From positions 1,611,501 through 1,675,500 of the forward strand of contig NZ_JAIWOU010000001.1 in assembly GCF_021295395.1 (NCBI RefSeq): a DNA stretch of 64,000 bases. Reading direction: 5' to 3'. The position numbers were made by a program, and so were the translations under genes. Of the stretch, positions 8,393 to 18,701 are shown one piece after another; the first letter of the stretch is position 1; each line of letters starts with the position of its first letter. The stretch comes from Komagataeibacter sp. FNDCR2 (GTDB taxonomy: Bacteria > Pseudomonadota > Alphaproteobacteria > Acetobacterales > Acetobacteraceae). The notes under the pieces were generated by a model, which searched no databases, was not told the origin of the DNA, and saw only the letters and a program-made list of their open reading frames with translations.

Positions 8393-9028
8393 ATGCGGGG
8401 CAGGTGGCGCATGGCGGTCCGCCTTGGGGCCGCCTGCGCGTGTCTTGCCGCCCTGACCCATACCGCATGGGCGGGTGGTGCGATCCGGCTCTGTCTGGAA
8501 CGCCATACGGTGGAAGACAGCTTCGTGCAGGACACGCCGGTACGGCAGCCCGTGCAGGTTCCCGCCGGAACCGTGCTGAATTACGCCGGGCACGCCTTTG
8601 GCCCGGCTTCCGATCCGCTTGACCGTGCCCATGCCGCGCCGGACGGGGATGGCTGGCGCGACATTCCCCCGGCGGAAGAAGCCCGCAGGCGGCTGCTCCA
8701 GATGGAAGATATCGGTGGGAATTCCGGCTATCACCGCCCGCAGGCCGCCCTTATGACCACACGCGCCGTAACCCTGTCACACGCCCAGCCCTGTGCCACG
8801 CTTGGCGCAACGGCCGTGCTGTCGGCTGACTGGACATGGACGATGGATACCATCCCCGCCCGGCCCGACATGTATTTTCAGGCCTATGGCACCGTCCATG
8901 ACGACCAGCTTGACCCGACATTCAATAACGATACCGACCCCTTCCAGTGGGTGGCGGCGCATGGTGGGCTGAACGCCATCGTGACACAGACAATTGATCA
9001 GTCGCTCACGCTCCACTCCCCCGATTAG
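8393..9028 (+). CDS. secreted protein of unknown function
   Basis: I do not recognise this 211-residue protein. From ATG at 8393 it has a basic n-region (MRGRWRMAVR), a hydrophobic core and a probable signal-peptidase site after HTAWA, so it should be periplasmic or secreted. The mature part is mixed alpha/beta in character, with two cysteines (CLERH near the N-terminus, PCATLG near the middle), compatible with a disulfide. An upstream in-frame start at 8336 and a downstream ATG at 8411 are alternatives; 8393 gives the best signal peptide. It lies in the same direction as the YfdX gene. Confidence 0.6.
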   Translation: MRGRWRMAVRLGAACACLAALTHTAWAGGAIRLCLERHTVEDSFVQDTPVRQPVQVPAGTVLNYAGHAFGPASDPLDRAHAAPDGDGWRDIPPAEEARRRLLQMEDIGGNSGYHRPQAALMTTRAVTLSHAQPCATLGATAVLSADWTWTMDTIPARPDMYFQAYGTVHDDQLDPTFNNDTDPFQWVAAHGGLNAIVTQTIDQSLTLHSPD

Positions 9029-9221
9029 GGGCTGCATCAATTTAATTATCCGCCCGATCCTGTACTTTCCCTGGCCTGATCCGTTGCCTGTGCGCAGGAT
9101 CCGGGACCAGACCCACGGCCCGGTACTGCACATGGTGGCGTAACAAATTATGCGTGCTAGACAGGGTTCCTACGGTTCTGAATTCACGTATGGCAACCGA
9201 TGGGAAACTATGGAGAACGGG

Positions 9222-9461
9222 ATGGCGCTGTACCAGTCCGCACAGTTTATCGATACGTGGACCGATCCTGAATTCGACAAGATCCATCCCCCCCGTACCG
9301 TCGCCCCCCATTCAGGCATTTACCGCTGCGTGGGCTGCGGGGTGGAAATAGCCGTAAGCGAGGGGCAGCTCCTGCCCCCCATCCATGCCCACCCGCACCG
9401 CTCGGGCACGCAGGAGGCATGGCAGATGGTGGTCTATGCCGACCACCGACCCAAACAGTAG
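9222..9461 (+). CDS. small protein with a zinc-ribbon-like Cys/His motif
   Basis: A 79-residue protein I cannot assign to a family. It contains YRCVGCG at about 34-40 followed by PPIHAHPH at about 51-58, spacing that would suit one zinc ion bound by two Cys and two His. No membrane segment is seen. The frame is open upstream to 9150, but the GGAG at 9212-9215 is placed 6 bp before ATG 9222, which is why I chose that start. It converges with the Gly/Trp-tailed lipoprotein gene, leaving 19 bp between the stops. Confidence 0.6.
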   Translation: MALYQSAQFIDTWTDPEFDKIHPPRTVAPHSGIYRCVGCGVEIAVSEGQLLPPIHAHPHRSGTQEAWQMVVYADHRPKQ

Positions 9462-9480
9462 GAACGCAGCCGGGCGCACG

Positions 9481-9924
9481 TTACCACCAGCCGCCGCCCC
9501 ACGGGCCACCGCCCCAGCCGCCACCCCAGCCCCACATGCCCCAGTTCCATGAGGCATCTTGGTACATATCGGCCGTCATCTGCTGCTGGTCCGCCAGATT
9601 CTGCGCCTGCACATAGGACATGTAGCGCCCATAGGCCGCCTGGTTCCCTACGTACAGGCAATTGCAGACCTTCGGGTCGGAATAGATGTAGAGCATATGA
9701 TCCCCGAACGATTTCTGAAGAAATTTGTTGGGGGGCAGCTTCTGCAACATCATCTGCCGTTCCGGATTATTGGCGGGGCGCACGACGAATCCCGCCGCCG
9801 CCAGGCTGTTTTCCTTATCCACAATCCGGTCATGCAGGCTTTCACACGCAGTCAGGCCGGTAGTCGCGGCAAGCAGCAGCGCACCACTTGTATATAAATG
9901 CCTTAACGCCGTTCTGTTACCCAT
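9481..9924 (-). CDS. lipoprotein with Gly/Trp-rich C-terminal tail
   Basis: An unknown 147-residue lipoprotein. From ATG 9924 there is a type II signal with lipobox GLTAC (C27). The middle part contains a CNC motif in a block reading DPKVCNCLYVGN and a Gln-rich helix. The last 20 or so residues are almost only Gly and Trp with Met and Pro, a low-complexity tail that could be membrane-interactive or surface-adhesive. The longer frame to 10050 would bury the lipobox, so 9924 is preferred. The gene stands alone on its strand behind a terminator-like hairpin that separates it from the CtrA-like gene. Confidence 0.7.
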   Translation of the reverse strand: MGNRTALRHLYTSGALLLAATTGLTACESLHDRIVDKENSLAAAGFVVRPANNPERQMMLQKLPPNKFLQKSFGDHMLYIYSDPKVCNCLYVGNQAAYGRYMSYVQAQNLADQQQMTADMYQDASWNWGMWGWGGGWGGGPWGGGWW

Positions 9925-10248
9925 TGCTTGCTGCCTGTTTCCATCCTGTTGATCCCGGCATCCTGTCCCATCACGGGGGCGGAATAAAGATGCGGTAGAA
10001 AAAACATCCGCTTTATCTTGCGAAGTTTGATTTACCTCATGTGCGGTCAAGGGGGAACGGTGCGATAAAAGTCACGCGATGGGGGCATCGCACATCGAAT
10101 CATCACTTTAAAACTTGGCAGGTTCCTCGGTTCGGGGAACCTGCCATTTTCTTTTATGCCCGGATTCTGCCGGCCCACCCCCACGCCACGGAACGCTCAG
10201 GCCGGATGGGCGGAGCCGCGAGAGACGGAATACCACCCGTACCCGTAA
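9925..10248. other. 324-bp intergenic region with inverted repeats
   Basis: No convincing gene is seen here. It holds the 5' region of the lipoprotein gene, an inverted repeat GTGCGAT (10060-10066) / ATCGCAC (10087-10093) with a 20-bp spacer, and the terminator-like hairpin at 10111-10145. A promoter for the lipoprotein is expected near 9960-10030 but no clear hexamer pair was found. Confidence 0.5.
10111..10145 (-). terminator. terminator after the CtrA-like gene
   Basis: A perfect 10-bp stem, GGCAGGTTCC at 10117-10126 and GGAACCTGCC at 10136-10145, with a 9-nt loop. On the minus strand it is followed by AAGTTTTAAA, a modest U-tract, about 100 bp after the regulator's stop codon. The plus-strand side also has ATTTTCTTTT, so it may work in both directions. 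Confidence 0.7.
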
Positions 10249-10974
10249 TCATCTCGTCTGGAGATGCACGGACGATTCGCTCGAAGGCAGGGTGAAGGAG
10301 TTATTTTCATCACGCAGGACATATCCCTGCCCCCACACGGTGGAGATAAGCTGTCCCGCCCCGGCAAGTTGCAGTTTCTTGCGCAATTTACAGATGAACG
10401 CGTCAATGATCTTCATTTCCGGTTCATCCATGCCGCCGTACAGATGGTTCAGGAAGGCATCCTTGGTCAGGACCATGCCCTTGCGCAGCAGAAGCAGCTC
10501 AAGAATGATGTATTCCTTGCCGGTCAGATGCACATTGGCGCCATTGACCCTGACCTCGCGGCTATCGAGGCACAGCTCCAGCGGCCCGGCACGCAGGGTC
10601 GGCTCGCTATACCCTTTCGAACGGCGGACAATCGCCTGCATCCGCGCCGTCAGTTCCATGGATTCGTAAGGCCGGGTCACATAATCATCCGCCCCGGTCG
10701 AAAACGCCTTGACCTTGGCGGTGGCGGCACTTTCATCCGACAGGATCAGCACTGGCGTCGGCACCCGCGCCACCCGGCTGGTGCGGATGATTTCATAACT
10801 ATCCATGTCCGGCATGCATATGTCCATAACGGCCAGGTCATAGTTATAGGATTTTAACATTCCCAGTGCATCATGCCCCGTATCGACATGATCTACTGTA
10901 AACCCGGCTCGTTCCATATGCCGGGTGGTCTCCTGGGCTTTTCGGGCATTAGGCTCAACAAGCAAAATCCGCAT
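10249..10974 (-). CDS. CtrA-like response regulator with altered receiver site
   Basis: An OmpR-class regulator of 241 residues. The DNA-binding half is strongly CtrA-like (HLTGKEYIILELL, NHLYGGMDEPEMKIIDAF, STVWGQGYVLRDE). In the receiver the phospho-acceptor D51 and S79 are kept. However, the acidic pair next to E7 that binds Mg2+ is replaced by P8-N9 (VEPN where CtrA has IEDD), and the usual Lys in the TKP motif is R101 (VTRPY). Phosphorylation may therefore be weakened or lost. A TTAA-N7-TTAA box lies upstream. ATG 10983 is an alternative start 3 codons earlier. It could be a CtrA paralogue or the lineage's diverged CtrA; the rest of the genome would decide. Confidence 0.85.
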   Translation of the reverse strand: MRILLVEPNARKAQETTRHMERAGFTVDHVDTGHDALGMLKSYNYDLAVMDICMPDMDSYEIIRTSRVARVPTPVLILSDESAATAKVKAFSTGADDYVTRPYESMELTARMQAIVRRSKGYSEPTLRAGPLELCLDSREVRVNGANVHLTGKEYIILELLLLRKGMVLTKDAFLNHLYGGMDEPEMKIIDAFICKLRKKLQLAGAGQLISTVWGQGYVLRDENNSFTLPSSESSVHLQTR

Positions 10975-11100
10975 AACGACCATCCAGTAGATATTTACAC
11001 TTCATCTACCTATAGGTGTGTTGCAACTAATGAACAACCTAAAGTTGACCGCATAGTACGATTGTCTCATGAATTTTATGCATATGCGGCGCCAATTTTT

Positions 11101-11115
11101 TTAAAGGATATTTAA
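11101..11115. promoter_or_regulatory. CtrA-type box TTAA-N7-TTAA
   Basis: TTAA at 11101-11104 and TTAA at 11112-11115 are spaced by exactly 7 bp, matching the established full CtrA binding consensus of Caulobacter. It overlaps the thiD stop codon and lies about 118-127 bp upstream of the CtrA-like gene's two candidate start codons. It suggests control of that gene by CtrA or by itself. I know of only this one perfect match in the window from reading by eye. Confidence 0.55.
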
Positions 11116-11915
11116 CCATTCCATTGTCCGGCCTGAACCCCATGGTTCAGGGGCCCCGCACCCGCGCCATAACCGGGGGCATCGGCAATGGCCGCCTGCA
11201 CATAGGCCCGCCCGCGCACCACTGCATCGCGCAGTCCCATCCCCTGCCCCAGCCCGGTCGCAATCGCGCTGGCCAGGGTGCAGCCCGTTCCATGCGTGTG
11301 GCGGGTATGGATGCGACGGGTCACGAATTCCTCTGTCGCGCCCCCCTGTTCAACCAGTACATCCACCAGGTCATCACCCGCCATGTGACCGCCCTTGAGC
11401 AGGACCGCACGGGGGCCAAGCGCGAGCAGGTCACGGGCCGCCGCAAGCATATCGCCACGCTGTGTGATTGAACGCCCCAGCAGGGCCTCGGCTTCCGGCA
11501 GGTTGGGGGTCAGCACCGAGGCAAGCGGTAACAGGCGCGTGCGCAGCGTGGCCAGCGCGCTGTCATGCAGCAGGGCCGCCCCGCCCTTGGCCACCATGAC
11601 CGGGTCAAGCACGTAAGGAATGTCAGGGGCGGTCCGCAGCACGTCGGCAATGGCCTCGATCACCGGCGTCTGGTCCAGCATGCCGCTCTTGAAGGCGTCA
11701 ACCCCCAGGTCATCCATGACGCAGCGCATCTGGGCCACGACAAAGGCGGGCGGGACCGGCATGACATCGTGCACACCCAGGGTGTTCTGTGCCGTAAGTG
11801 CCGTTACCGCCGTCATGGCGAACCCACCCAGAACGGTGACGGTCTTGATATCCGCCTGAATACCCGCGCCGCCACCGCTGTCGCTGCCCGCCATGATGAG
11901 AATACGCCCGCGCAT
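11112..11915 (-). CDS. thiD: hydroxymethylpyrimidine/phosphomethylpyrimidine kinase
   Basis: ThiD phosphorylates HMP and HMP-phosphate in thiamine pyrophosphate synthesis. The 267-residue ribokinase-like protein shows the N-terminal block MAGSDSGGGAGIQADIKT (8-25), the FKSGML motif near 79, LDPVMVAKGG near 103-112, and the C-terminal anion-hole motif HGTGCTLASAIA near 210-221. Length is typical. It is the last gene of the ftsH-folP-glmM-thiD run and starts 3 bp after the glmM stop, so it is co-transcribed. No TPP riboswitch is seen, as expected for an internal operon gene. Confidence 0.93.
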   Translation of the reverse strand: MRGRILIMAGSDSGGGAGIQADIKTVTVLGGFAMTAVTALTAQNTLGVHDVMPVPPAFVVAQMRCVMDDLGVDAFKSGMLDQTPVIEAIADVLRTAPDIPYVLDPVMVAKGGAALLHDSALATLRTRLLPLASVLTPNLPEAEALLGRSITQRGDMLAAARDLLALGPRAVLLKGGHMAGDDLVDVLVEQGGATEEFVTRRIHTRHTHGTGCTLASAIATGLGQGMGLRDAVVRGRAYVQAAIADAPGYGAGAGPLNHGVQAGQWNG

Positions 11916-11918
11916 GGC

Positions 11919-13277
11919 TCAGCCCGCCATCTGGATGGCGCTGATCGATTCGCACATGGTCTCGACCACTTCCTTCACCAGGGCTTCATCTTCCGCCTCC
12001 ACCATGACGCGGACCAGCGGCTCGGTCCCGCTTTCACGCAGCAGCAAGCGGCCCTGCGCGCCCAGCCGCGTCTCGGCCGCCGCGCGGGCCTCCTGCACCT
12101 GCGGGTCATGCAGCGGGCTTTTCCCGGCGAAACGGATATTACGCAATAATTGTGGATATGGCTGGAACAGGGTGCAGACCTCGCTGGCGGGGCGACCCGT
12201 CTCCACCACCTCGGCCAGGACCTGAAGGGCGGCCACCAGCCCGTCCCCCGTGGTGGCGAAATCGGACAGCACCATGTGGCCGGACTGCTCCCCCCCGATA
12301 TTCGCGCCGAGTTCGCGCATTTTCTCGACCACGTAGCGGTCCCCCACCGCCGTGCGCGCCAGTTCCAGACCCTGTGATTCCAGATACCGCTCCAGCCCCA
12401 TATTGGACATGACCGTGGCCACGATGTACCGGCTGGACAGCCGCCCCTGCCGCGCCCATGACTTGGAAATAAGGGCGAGGATCTGGTCGCCATCGACCAG
12501 ACGGCCCTTTTCATCGGAAATCAGCACGCGATCGGCGTCGCCATCCAAGGCTATGCCGATATCGGCCCGATGGTGCAGCACCGCCGCGCACAGGGCCTCG
12601 GGCCGGGTGGAGCCACAGCCTTCGTTGATGTTGACGCCATTGGGGTCGCACCCGATACGCACGACTTCCGCCCCAAGCTCCCACAACGCGGTGGGGGCGA
12701 CGCGGTAGGCGGCGCCGTTGGCGCAGTCGATCACAATGCGCAGCCCGTCCAGCCGCAGACCGCGCGGAAAGGAGGACTTCGCACTTTCCACATACCGGCC
12801 CGCCGCGTCGTTCAACCGGGAGGCACGGCCGATCTGGTCGGGAGCGGCCAGCATGGCCCCCAGATCCGAATTCATGGCCGCCTCGATCCCGGCTTCCGTT
12901 TCATCCGACAGCTTGAACCCGTCGGGGCCGAACAGCTTGATCCCGTTATCGCCATACGGATTATGGGAAGCCGAGATCATCACCCCCAGATCCGCCCGCA
13001 GCGAACGGGTCAGCATCGCGATGGCCGGTGTGGGCATCGGCCCCACCAGCGTCACATCCATCCCGGCGGACAGGAAACCGGACACAAGCGCGCATTCGAT
13101 CATGTAGCCCGACAGTCGCGTGTCCTTGCCCAACAGGACGCTATGGCGGCGCGTGCCCTGCCTGAAATGCAGTCCCGCGGCCTGCCCCAGCTTCTGCGCC
13201 ACTTCGACGGTCATGGGAAAACGGTTGGCGGTCCCCCGGATTCCATCAGTGCCGAACAGCTTTCTTGTTTTTACCAT
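11919..13277 (-). CDS. glmM: phosphoglucosamine mutase
   Basis: GlmM converts glucosamine-6-phosphate to glucosamine-1-phosphate for UDP-GlcNAc, peptidoglycan and lipopolysaccharide. The 452-residue protein has the active-site serine loop [12 protein letters not shown] (101-112), the Mg2+-binding loop ALDGDADRV near 240-248, and the phosphate-binding loop [14 protein letters not shown] near 412-425. Length is normal. It lies 51 bp downstream of folP; the ftsH-folP-glmM order is widespread in Proteobacteria. Confidence 0.96.
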   Translation of the reverse strand: MVKTRKLFGTDGIRGTANRFPMTVEVAQKLGQAAGLHFRQGTRRHSVLLGKDTRLSGYMIECALVSGFLSAGMDVTLVGPMPTPAIAMLTRSLRADLGVMISASHNPYGDNGIKLFGPDGFKLSDETEAGIEAAMNSDLGAMLAAPDQIGRASRLNDAAGRYVESAKSSFPRGLRLDGLRIVIDCANGAAYRVAPTALWELGAEVVRIGCDPNGVNINEGCGSTRPEALCAAVLHHRADIGIALDGDADRVLISDEKGRLVDGDQILALISKSWARQGRLSSRYIVATVMSNMGLERYLESQGLELARTAVGDRYVVEKMRELGANIGGEQSGHMVLSDFATTGDGLVAALQVLAEVVETGRPASEVCTLFQPYPQLLRNIRFAGKSPLHDPQVQEARAAAETRLGAQGRLLLRESGTEPLVRVMVEAEDEALVKEVVETMCESISAIQMAG

Positions 13278-13328
13278 TACTGGGGGGTCTCCGGATGCAT
13301 TCTGGTCTTACACGACCTACCTTACCTG

Positions 13329-14366
13329 CTATGACCGATCCAGCCCCTGTCTGACACGCAGGGCCTGCGTCATGGCTGGAACGTTGTGTACCCGTAATAC
13401 GGTGCCGGAAAAAATCAGCCCCGGCAGGCTGGCCGCGATGGTGCCCGGATCGCGCCGGGCCGCATCGGGTTCGTGACAGATCTCACCAATCATCCGCTTG
13501 CGTGACACCCCCAGCAGCACCCGGCAGCCAAGGTTGGCCAGCAGCGGCAGGCGCGCCAGAAGTTCCAGATTGCCCGAAAGGGTCTTGGCGAAGCCGATGC
13601 CGGGGTCAACCAGTATGCGCGCGCGCGCGATGCCAGCCGCCACCGCATCCGCCACGCGCTGGCGCAACTCCCGGGTCACATCCACCGCGACATCCTGATA
13701 AACCGTGTGCTGGCTCATGGTTGCGGGGGTGCCGCGCATGTGCATGAGCACGACCGGACAGTCATGCCGCGCCACGACCGCACGGGCCAGCGGGTCATAT
13801 GTCAGGGCCGAGACATCGTTGATGAGATCGGCCCCGGCCCGCAGCGCGCGGTCCATCACCATCGCCTGCCGGGTATCGACGGAAATCCGCATGTCATCAA
13901 GGGCGGAACATTCCCGCAGGGCGGTGATGACCGGCCCGATACGCCGCCACTCCTCCTCCACCGGGACGGGAGGCGCGCCGGGGCGGGTGCTTTCACCGCC
14001 AATATCGACCAGCCTGCACCCGGCCGCGTACATCCGCTGGATGGAATCAAGCGCCTCCCGGGCATCGTAATGCCGCCCACCATCGCTGAAGCTGTCAGGC
14101 GTGACATTGATGATTCCCATGACCTGCGCGCCCGGGGGCAACCCCGCATCCGGCAGGGGAGCACTGACCTGTTCCGCCACATCGGCCCAGCCCGGAGGAA
14201 TGGCCGTTACGGGAACGATCCGGCCCCCTTCCCCACCGCCAGACAGCCTTGCCAGCGCAAAAGCATGCGGCCCGCCTGCAAGCCAGCGCGCGGCACCCGT
14301 CTCGACAGCCTGCCGCGCCGCCGGGCCATGCAGCAGGGCAAGGGGTTCAATCAGCCGGTTATCCAT
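13329..14366 (-). CDS. folP: dihydropteroate synthase
   Basis: FolP joins p-aminobenzoate to 6-hydroxymethyl-dihydropterin pyrophosphate in folate synthesis. Family motifs are clear: MGIINVTPDSFSDGG near 84-98, DIGGESTRPGA near 118-128, ISVDT and LINDVS in the TIM barrel, and a late GVSRKRMIGE. The protein is 345 residues from ATG 14366, longer than E. coli FolP because of an N-terminal extension of about 70 residues. GGAAGAAG precedes this ATG; an upstream in-frame start at 14429 lacks such a site. It lies between ftsH and glmM on the same strand. Confidence 0.94.
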   Translation of the reverse strand: MDNRLIEPLALLHGPAARQAVETGAARWLAGGPHAFALARLSGGGEGGRIVPVTAIPPGWADVAEQVSAPLPDAGLPPGAQVMGIINVTPDSFSDGGRHYDAREALDSIQRMYAAGCRLVDIGGESTRPGAPPVPVEEEWRRIGPVITALRECSALDDMRISVDTRQAMVMDRALRAGADLINDVSALTYDPLARAVVARHDCPVVLMHMRGTPATMSQHTVYQDVAVDVTRELRQRVADAVAAGIARARILVDPGIGFAKTLSGNLELLARLPLLANLGCRVLLGVSRKRMIGEICHEPDAARRDPGTIAASLPGLIFSGTVLRVHNVPAMTQALRVRQGLDRS

Positions 14367-14476
14367 TCTTCTTCCATACGGTGTTTTCTGGCCGCCAGAT
14401 ACAAACATGGCGGGACGGCCACTGGCCACCCCGCCATGATCTGACGTTCCGGATAAGGAAGACGAACCGACTGTTT

Positions 14477-16408
<1,932 letters not shown>

Positions 16409-16541
16409 CTTGCCTACTGTTCCATCCGCTGGCCCCTTCGCATCACCCGACAGCGGGCAGACGGACAGACGCCACGTTCACTACGTTTACCATACATAGG
16501 ACGATCAAGGGATATTCACACCCCCCATCCATTACCTTTTG

Positions 16542-17786
16542 TTAAACCCCGCCAGCATACTGGCCACCGCCGCCAAACAGGGCGCCGGGCAGCACGGGAT
16601 GAGGCGGCCGGTTCATGAAAGCCACATCAGCCGCCGCGCAATCCCGGTACAGGCCCGTATGTGGTACGGCCATGACATCATTTCCATACCATAATGCGGG
16701 CAGGGTGCGCAGCACGCAGGCGGGCCAGGGCGACCGGCCCCGCCCCGCGGGCCACCATGCCGCCACCGGACCCGCCGCCCCGATGCGCCATTGGGGCCGT
16801 AGCCGCCGTGCATGCAGCACGAAGCGCCGGTCCCACTCCGCGCCCGCGCGGGCAGGCATGGGGGGGGCGATCGCCGTTTCCTCACGCGCCAGCAGCCACT
16901 GCCCGTCGCGCCATGGCATGATCCGCACCCCCGCCAGCGTGGCGGCGCGTGGATGGCGGGCCAGTGCCGCCACGCCCTCGCGCCGTGGGGAATAATCGCG
17001 CCCCCCGATGACCCGGATCAGCGCCGCAAGAACCCGGACCGGCGCGAGGGCGGCAGGCAGCACCACCCAGCCCCCGGCATGGTAGCGGGCATGGGCGGCC
17101 AGCCAGCGTGCATCATCACGGTCCTGCGCCATGCGCGTCGCACCCGCCTGCATGGCCCCTGCCCGCAGCCGGGCATCAAGCCCCGTATCCCGCGCCAGCG
17201 CCTGGCGGGCACGGGCGCGTTCGGTGCGCAGGTCGGCATTGGACGGATCTTCCACCCATGTGACCCCCGCCGCGCGCACCGTTGCGTAAAGGGAGGCCTT
17301 GTCAAATGCCAGCAGGGGCCGGATCACGCGCACATCGGCCACCGGCGTAACCAGCGCCATCGCGGCCAGGCCGTCCTCCCCGCTGGCCGCGCGCCTGCGC
17401 ATCATCACCGTTTCGGCCTGATCGCCCGCATGGTGGGCCACCAGCAGGTCCAGCGCGCCGATCTCGCGGCACGCGGCGAAAAGGGCCTGATACCGCATGC
17501 GCCGGGCGCGCTCCGCCATGCGCGGCCCCCGCTCCAGCCCATCCAGCACCAGCAGGCGGCCCGGTATGCCCAGCGCCGAAAGGCGGGTGATGGTCTCTTC
17601 CGCCTCGTGCCGGGATTCAGCACGCAGGCCGTGATCGACCACCAGCCCGACCACATTATCGCGCCACCGTCGCGCAAGGCAGGCCAGCGCCATACTGTCC
17701 GCCCCCCCCGATACGGCGATGGCCACCGGCATGCCCCGCCCCGGCCACGGTCCAAGCCGCGCCATGACGGTGGCGAAATCATGCAT
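16542..17786 (-). CDS. tilS: tRNA(Ile)-lysidine synthase
   Basis: TilS adds lysine to C34 of the AUA-reading tRNA-Ile, an essential modification. The PP-loop ATP-binding motif VAISGGADSMAL type sequence (VAVSGGADSMALA in most; here AIAVSGGADSMAL) is near residues 22-34, and HHAGDQAETVMMR, the family's second motif, is near 120-132. With the start at 17786 the protein has 414 residues; GGAG lies 9 bp before it. ATG 17810 is an upstream alternative, 8 codons longer. It follows cpoB by about 40 bp in the Tol-Pal cluster. Confidence 0.92.
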   Translation of the reverse strand: MHDFATVMARLGPWPGRGMPVAIAVSGGADSMALACLARRWRDNVVGLVVDHGLRAESRHEAEETITRLSALGIPGRLLVLDGLERGPRMAERARRMRYQALFAACREIGALDLLVAHHAGDQAETVMMRRRAASGEDGLAAMALVTPVADVRVIRPLLAFDKASLYATVRAAGVTWVEDPSNADLRTERARARQALARDTGLDARLRAGAMQAGATRMAQDRDDARWLAAHARYHAGGWVVLPAALAPVRVLAALIRVIGGRDYSPRREGVAALARHPRAATLAGVRIMPWRDGQWLLAREETAIAPPMPARAGAEWDRRFVLHARRLRPQWRIGAAGPVAAWWPAGRGRSPWPACVLRTLPALWYGNDVMAVPHTGLYRDCAAADVAFMNRPPHPVLPGALFGGGGQYAGGV

Positions 17787-17826
17787 GCTGACCGGCTCCA
17801 CCCGGTTCATTTATGGCAATCCGGGC

Positions 17827-18585
17827 TCAGCTACACTTGGCGCGCTTGCGATAGACCTGTTCGGCGGATTTGATACGGTCGGCGGGCGTGGGAAATTCGC
17901 TGGCCAGCTTGTCCAGCGCCTGACAGGCGGATGTCCTGTCATTCAGCGCCAGAAGGGTCGCCGCCACCCCCAGCAGCGCACTGGGCGCATGCGCGCCATG
18001 GGGCGCGCGGTTATAGGCGTCATAATAGGCCAGGGCGGACTGACGGTACTGCTTCTGCCCCGCAAGGGACTGGGCCATCAGATACTGCGCATCGACCTGC
18101 CTGGGGCCCTTGGGGCCGGACAGCACCTGCTGCGCGTCCGCCTGCGCGGTCACGTAATCATGCTGCAGCAGGGCGTCGTTCCCGGCTTTCAGCGCATCAT
18201 CGGCGGTGCGCTTCGCCGCCGGGGGGGCAGCGGACTCCTTGCCTGCCGCAACGGGTGCCGCAGTGCCCGCGACGGGCGTGGAAGCGGGCGCCGCCCCATG
18301 GCCGTGCTGCATGGCGAAGTTCATGTCATCGATCTGTTTGCTCAGGGTCGCGTTCTGCTGCTGCACCTGATTGTTCAACTGGTCGATTTCACCGCGCATG
18401 TCGCGTGTCTGCTGTTCGAGCGTGTTGACCCGGTCCAGAAGCTGCAACATGAGGTTGCCGCTGTCATCATCGGCATGCGCGCCCCCGAGACAGGCCAGCG
18501 AGACACCACCGGCCAGCAGGGCCACCCTGCCCCACCGGCGGGGACGGGACGCGACCGAAAGGAAACATGACAACACAGACCGCAT
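17827..18585 (-). CDS. cpoB: Tol-Pal system protein CpoB (YbgF)
   Basis: CpoB is a periplasmic protein that links the Tol-Pal complex with peptidoglycan synthesis during outer-membrane constriction. The 252-residue protein has a signal peptide (cleavage near residue 38, GGAHA), an N-terminal coiled-coil region (about 45-90, LLDRVNTLEQQT and following) and a C-terminal TPR domain (about 130-250) with AYYDAYNRAPHG and related repeats. It is in its usual place behind pal, but a terminator-like hairpin at 18622-18660 sits between them, so it may be expressed at a lower level or from its own promoter. Confidence 0.92.
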   Translation of the reverse strand: MRSVLSCFLSVASRPRRWGRVALLAGGVSLACLGGAHADDDSGNLMLQLLDRVNTLEQQTRDMRGEIDQLNNQVQQQNATLSKQIDDMNFAMQHGHGAAPASTPVAGTAAPVAAGKESAAPPAAKRTADDALKAGNDALLQHDYVTAQADAQQVLSGPKGPRQVDAQYLMAQSLAGQKQYRQSALAYYDAYNRAPHGAHAPSALLGVAATLLALNDRTSACQALDKLASEFPTPADRIKSAEQVYRKRAKCS

Positions 18586-18621
18586 GGACCAGACCTTTCC
18601 GCACTACTACGCAGACATACC

Positions 18622-18660
18622 TAAAACAAAACCGGCCGGGCGATAAGCGCCCGACCGGTT
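18622..18660 (-). terminator. intrinsic terminator between pal and cpoB
   Basis: A 13-bp stem with one mismatch, plus-strand AACCGGCCGGGCG at 18630-18642 against CGCCCGACCGGTT at 18648-18660, loop 5 nt. On the minus strand it is followed by TTTTGTTTT (18621-18629 region), a good U-tract. It begins about 42 bp after the pal stop codon. Confidence 0.8.
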
Positions 18661-18701
18661 TCATACACTCACTATCCCGCCACAAGGGCGTGGGCAGAAG
18701 C

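Noticed and set aside
9925-10110. Upstream extension of the lipoprotein gene to 10050
   Set aside because: The longer frame would bury the lipobox signal; the extra residues have no features of a protein.
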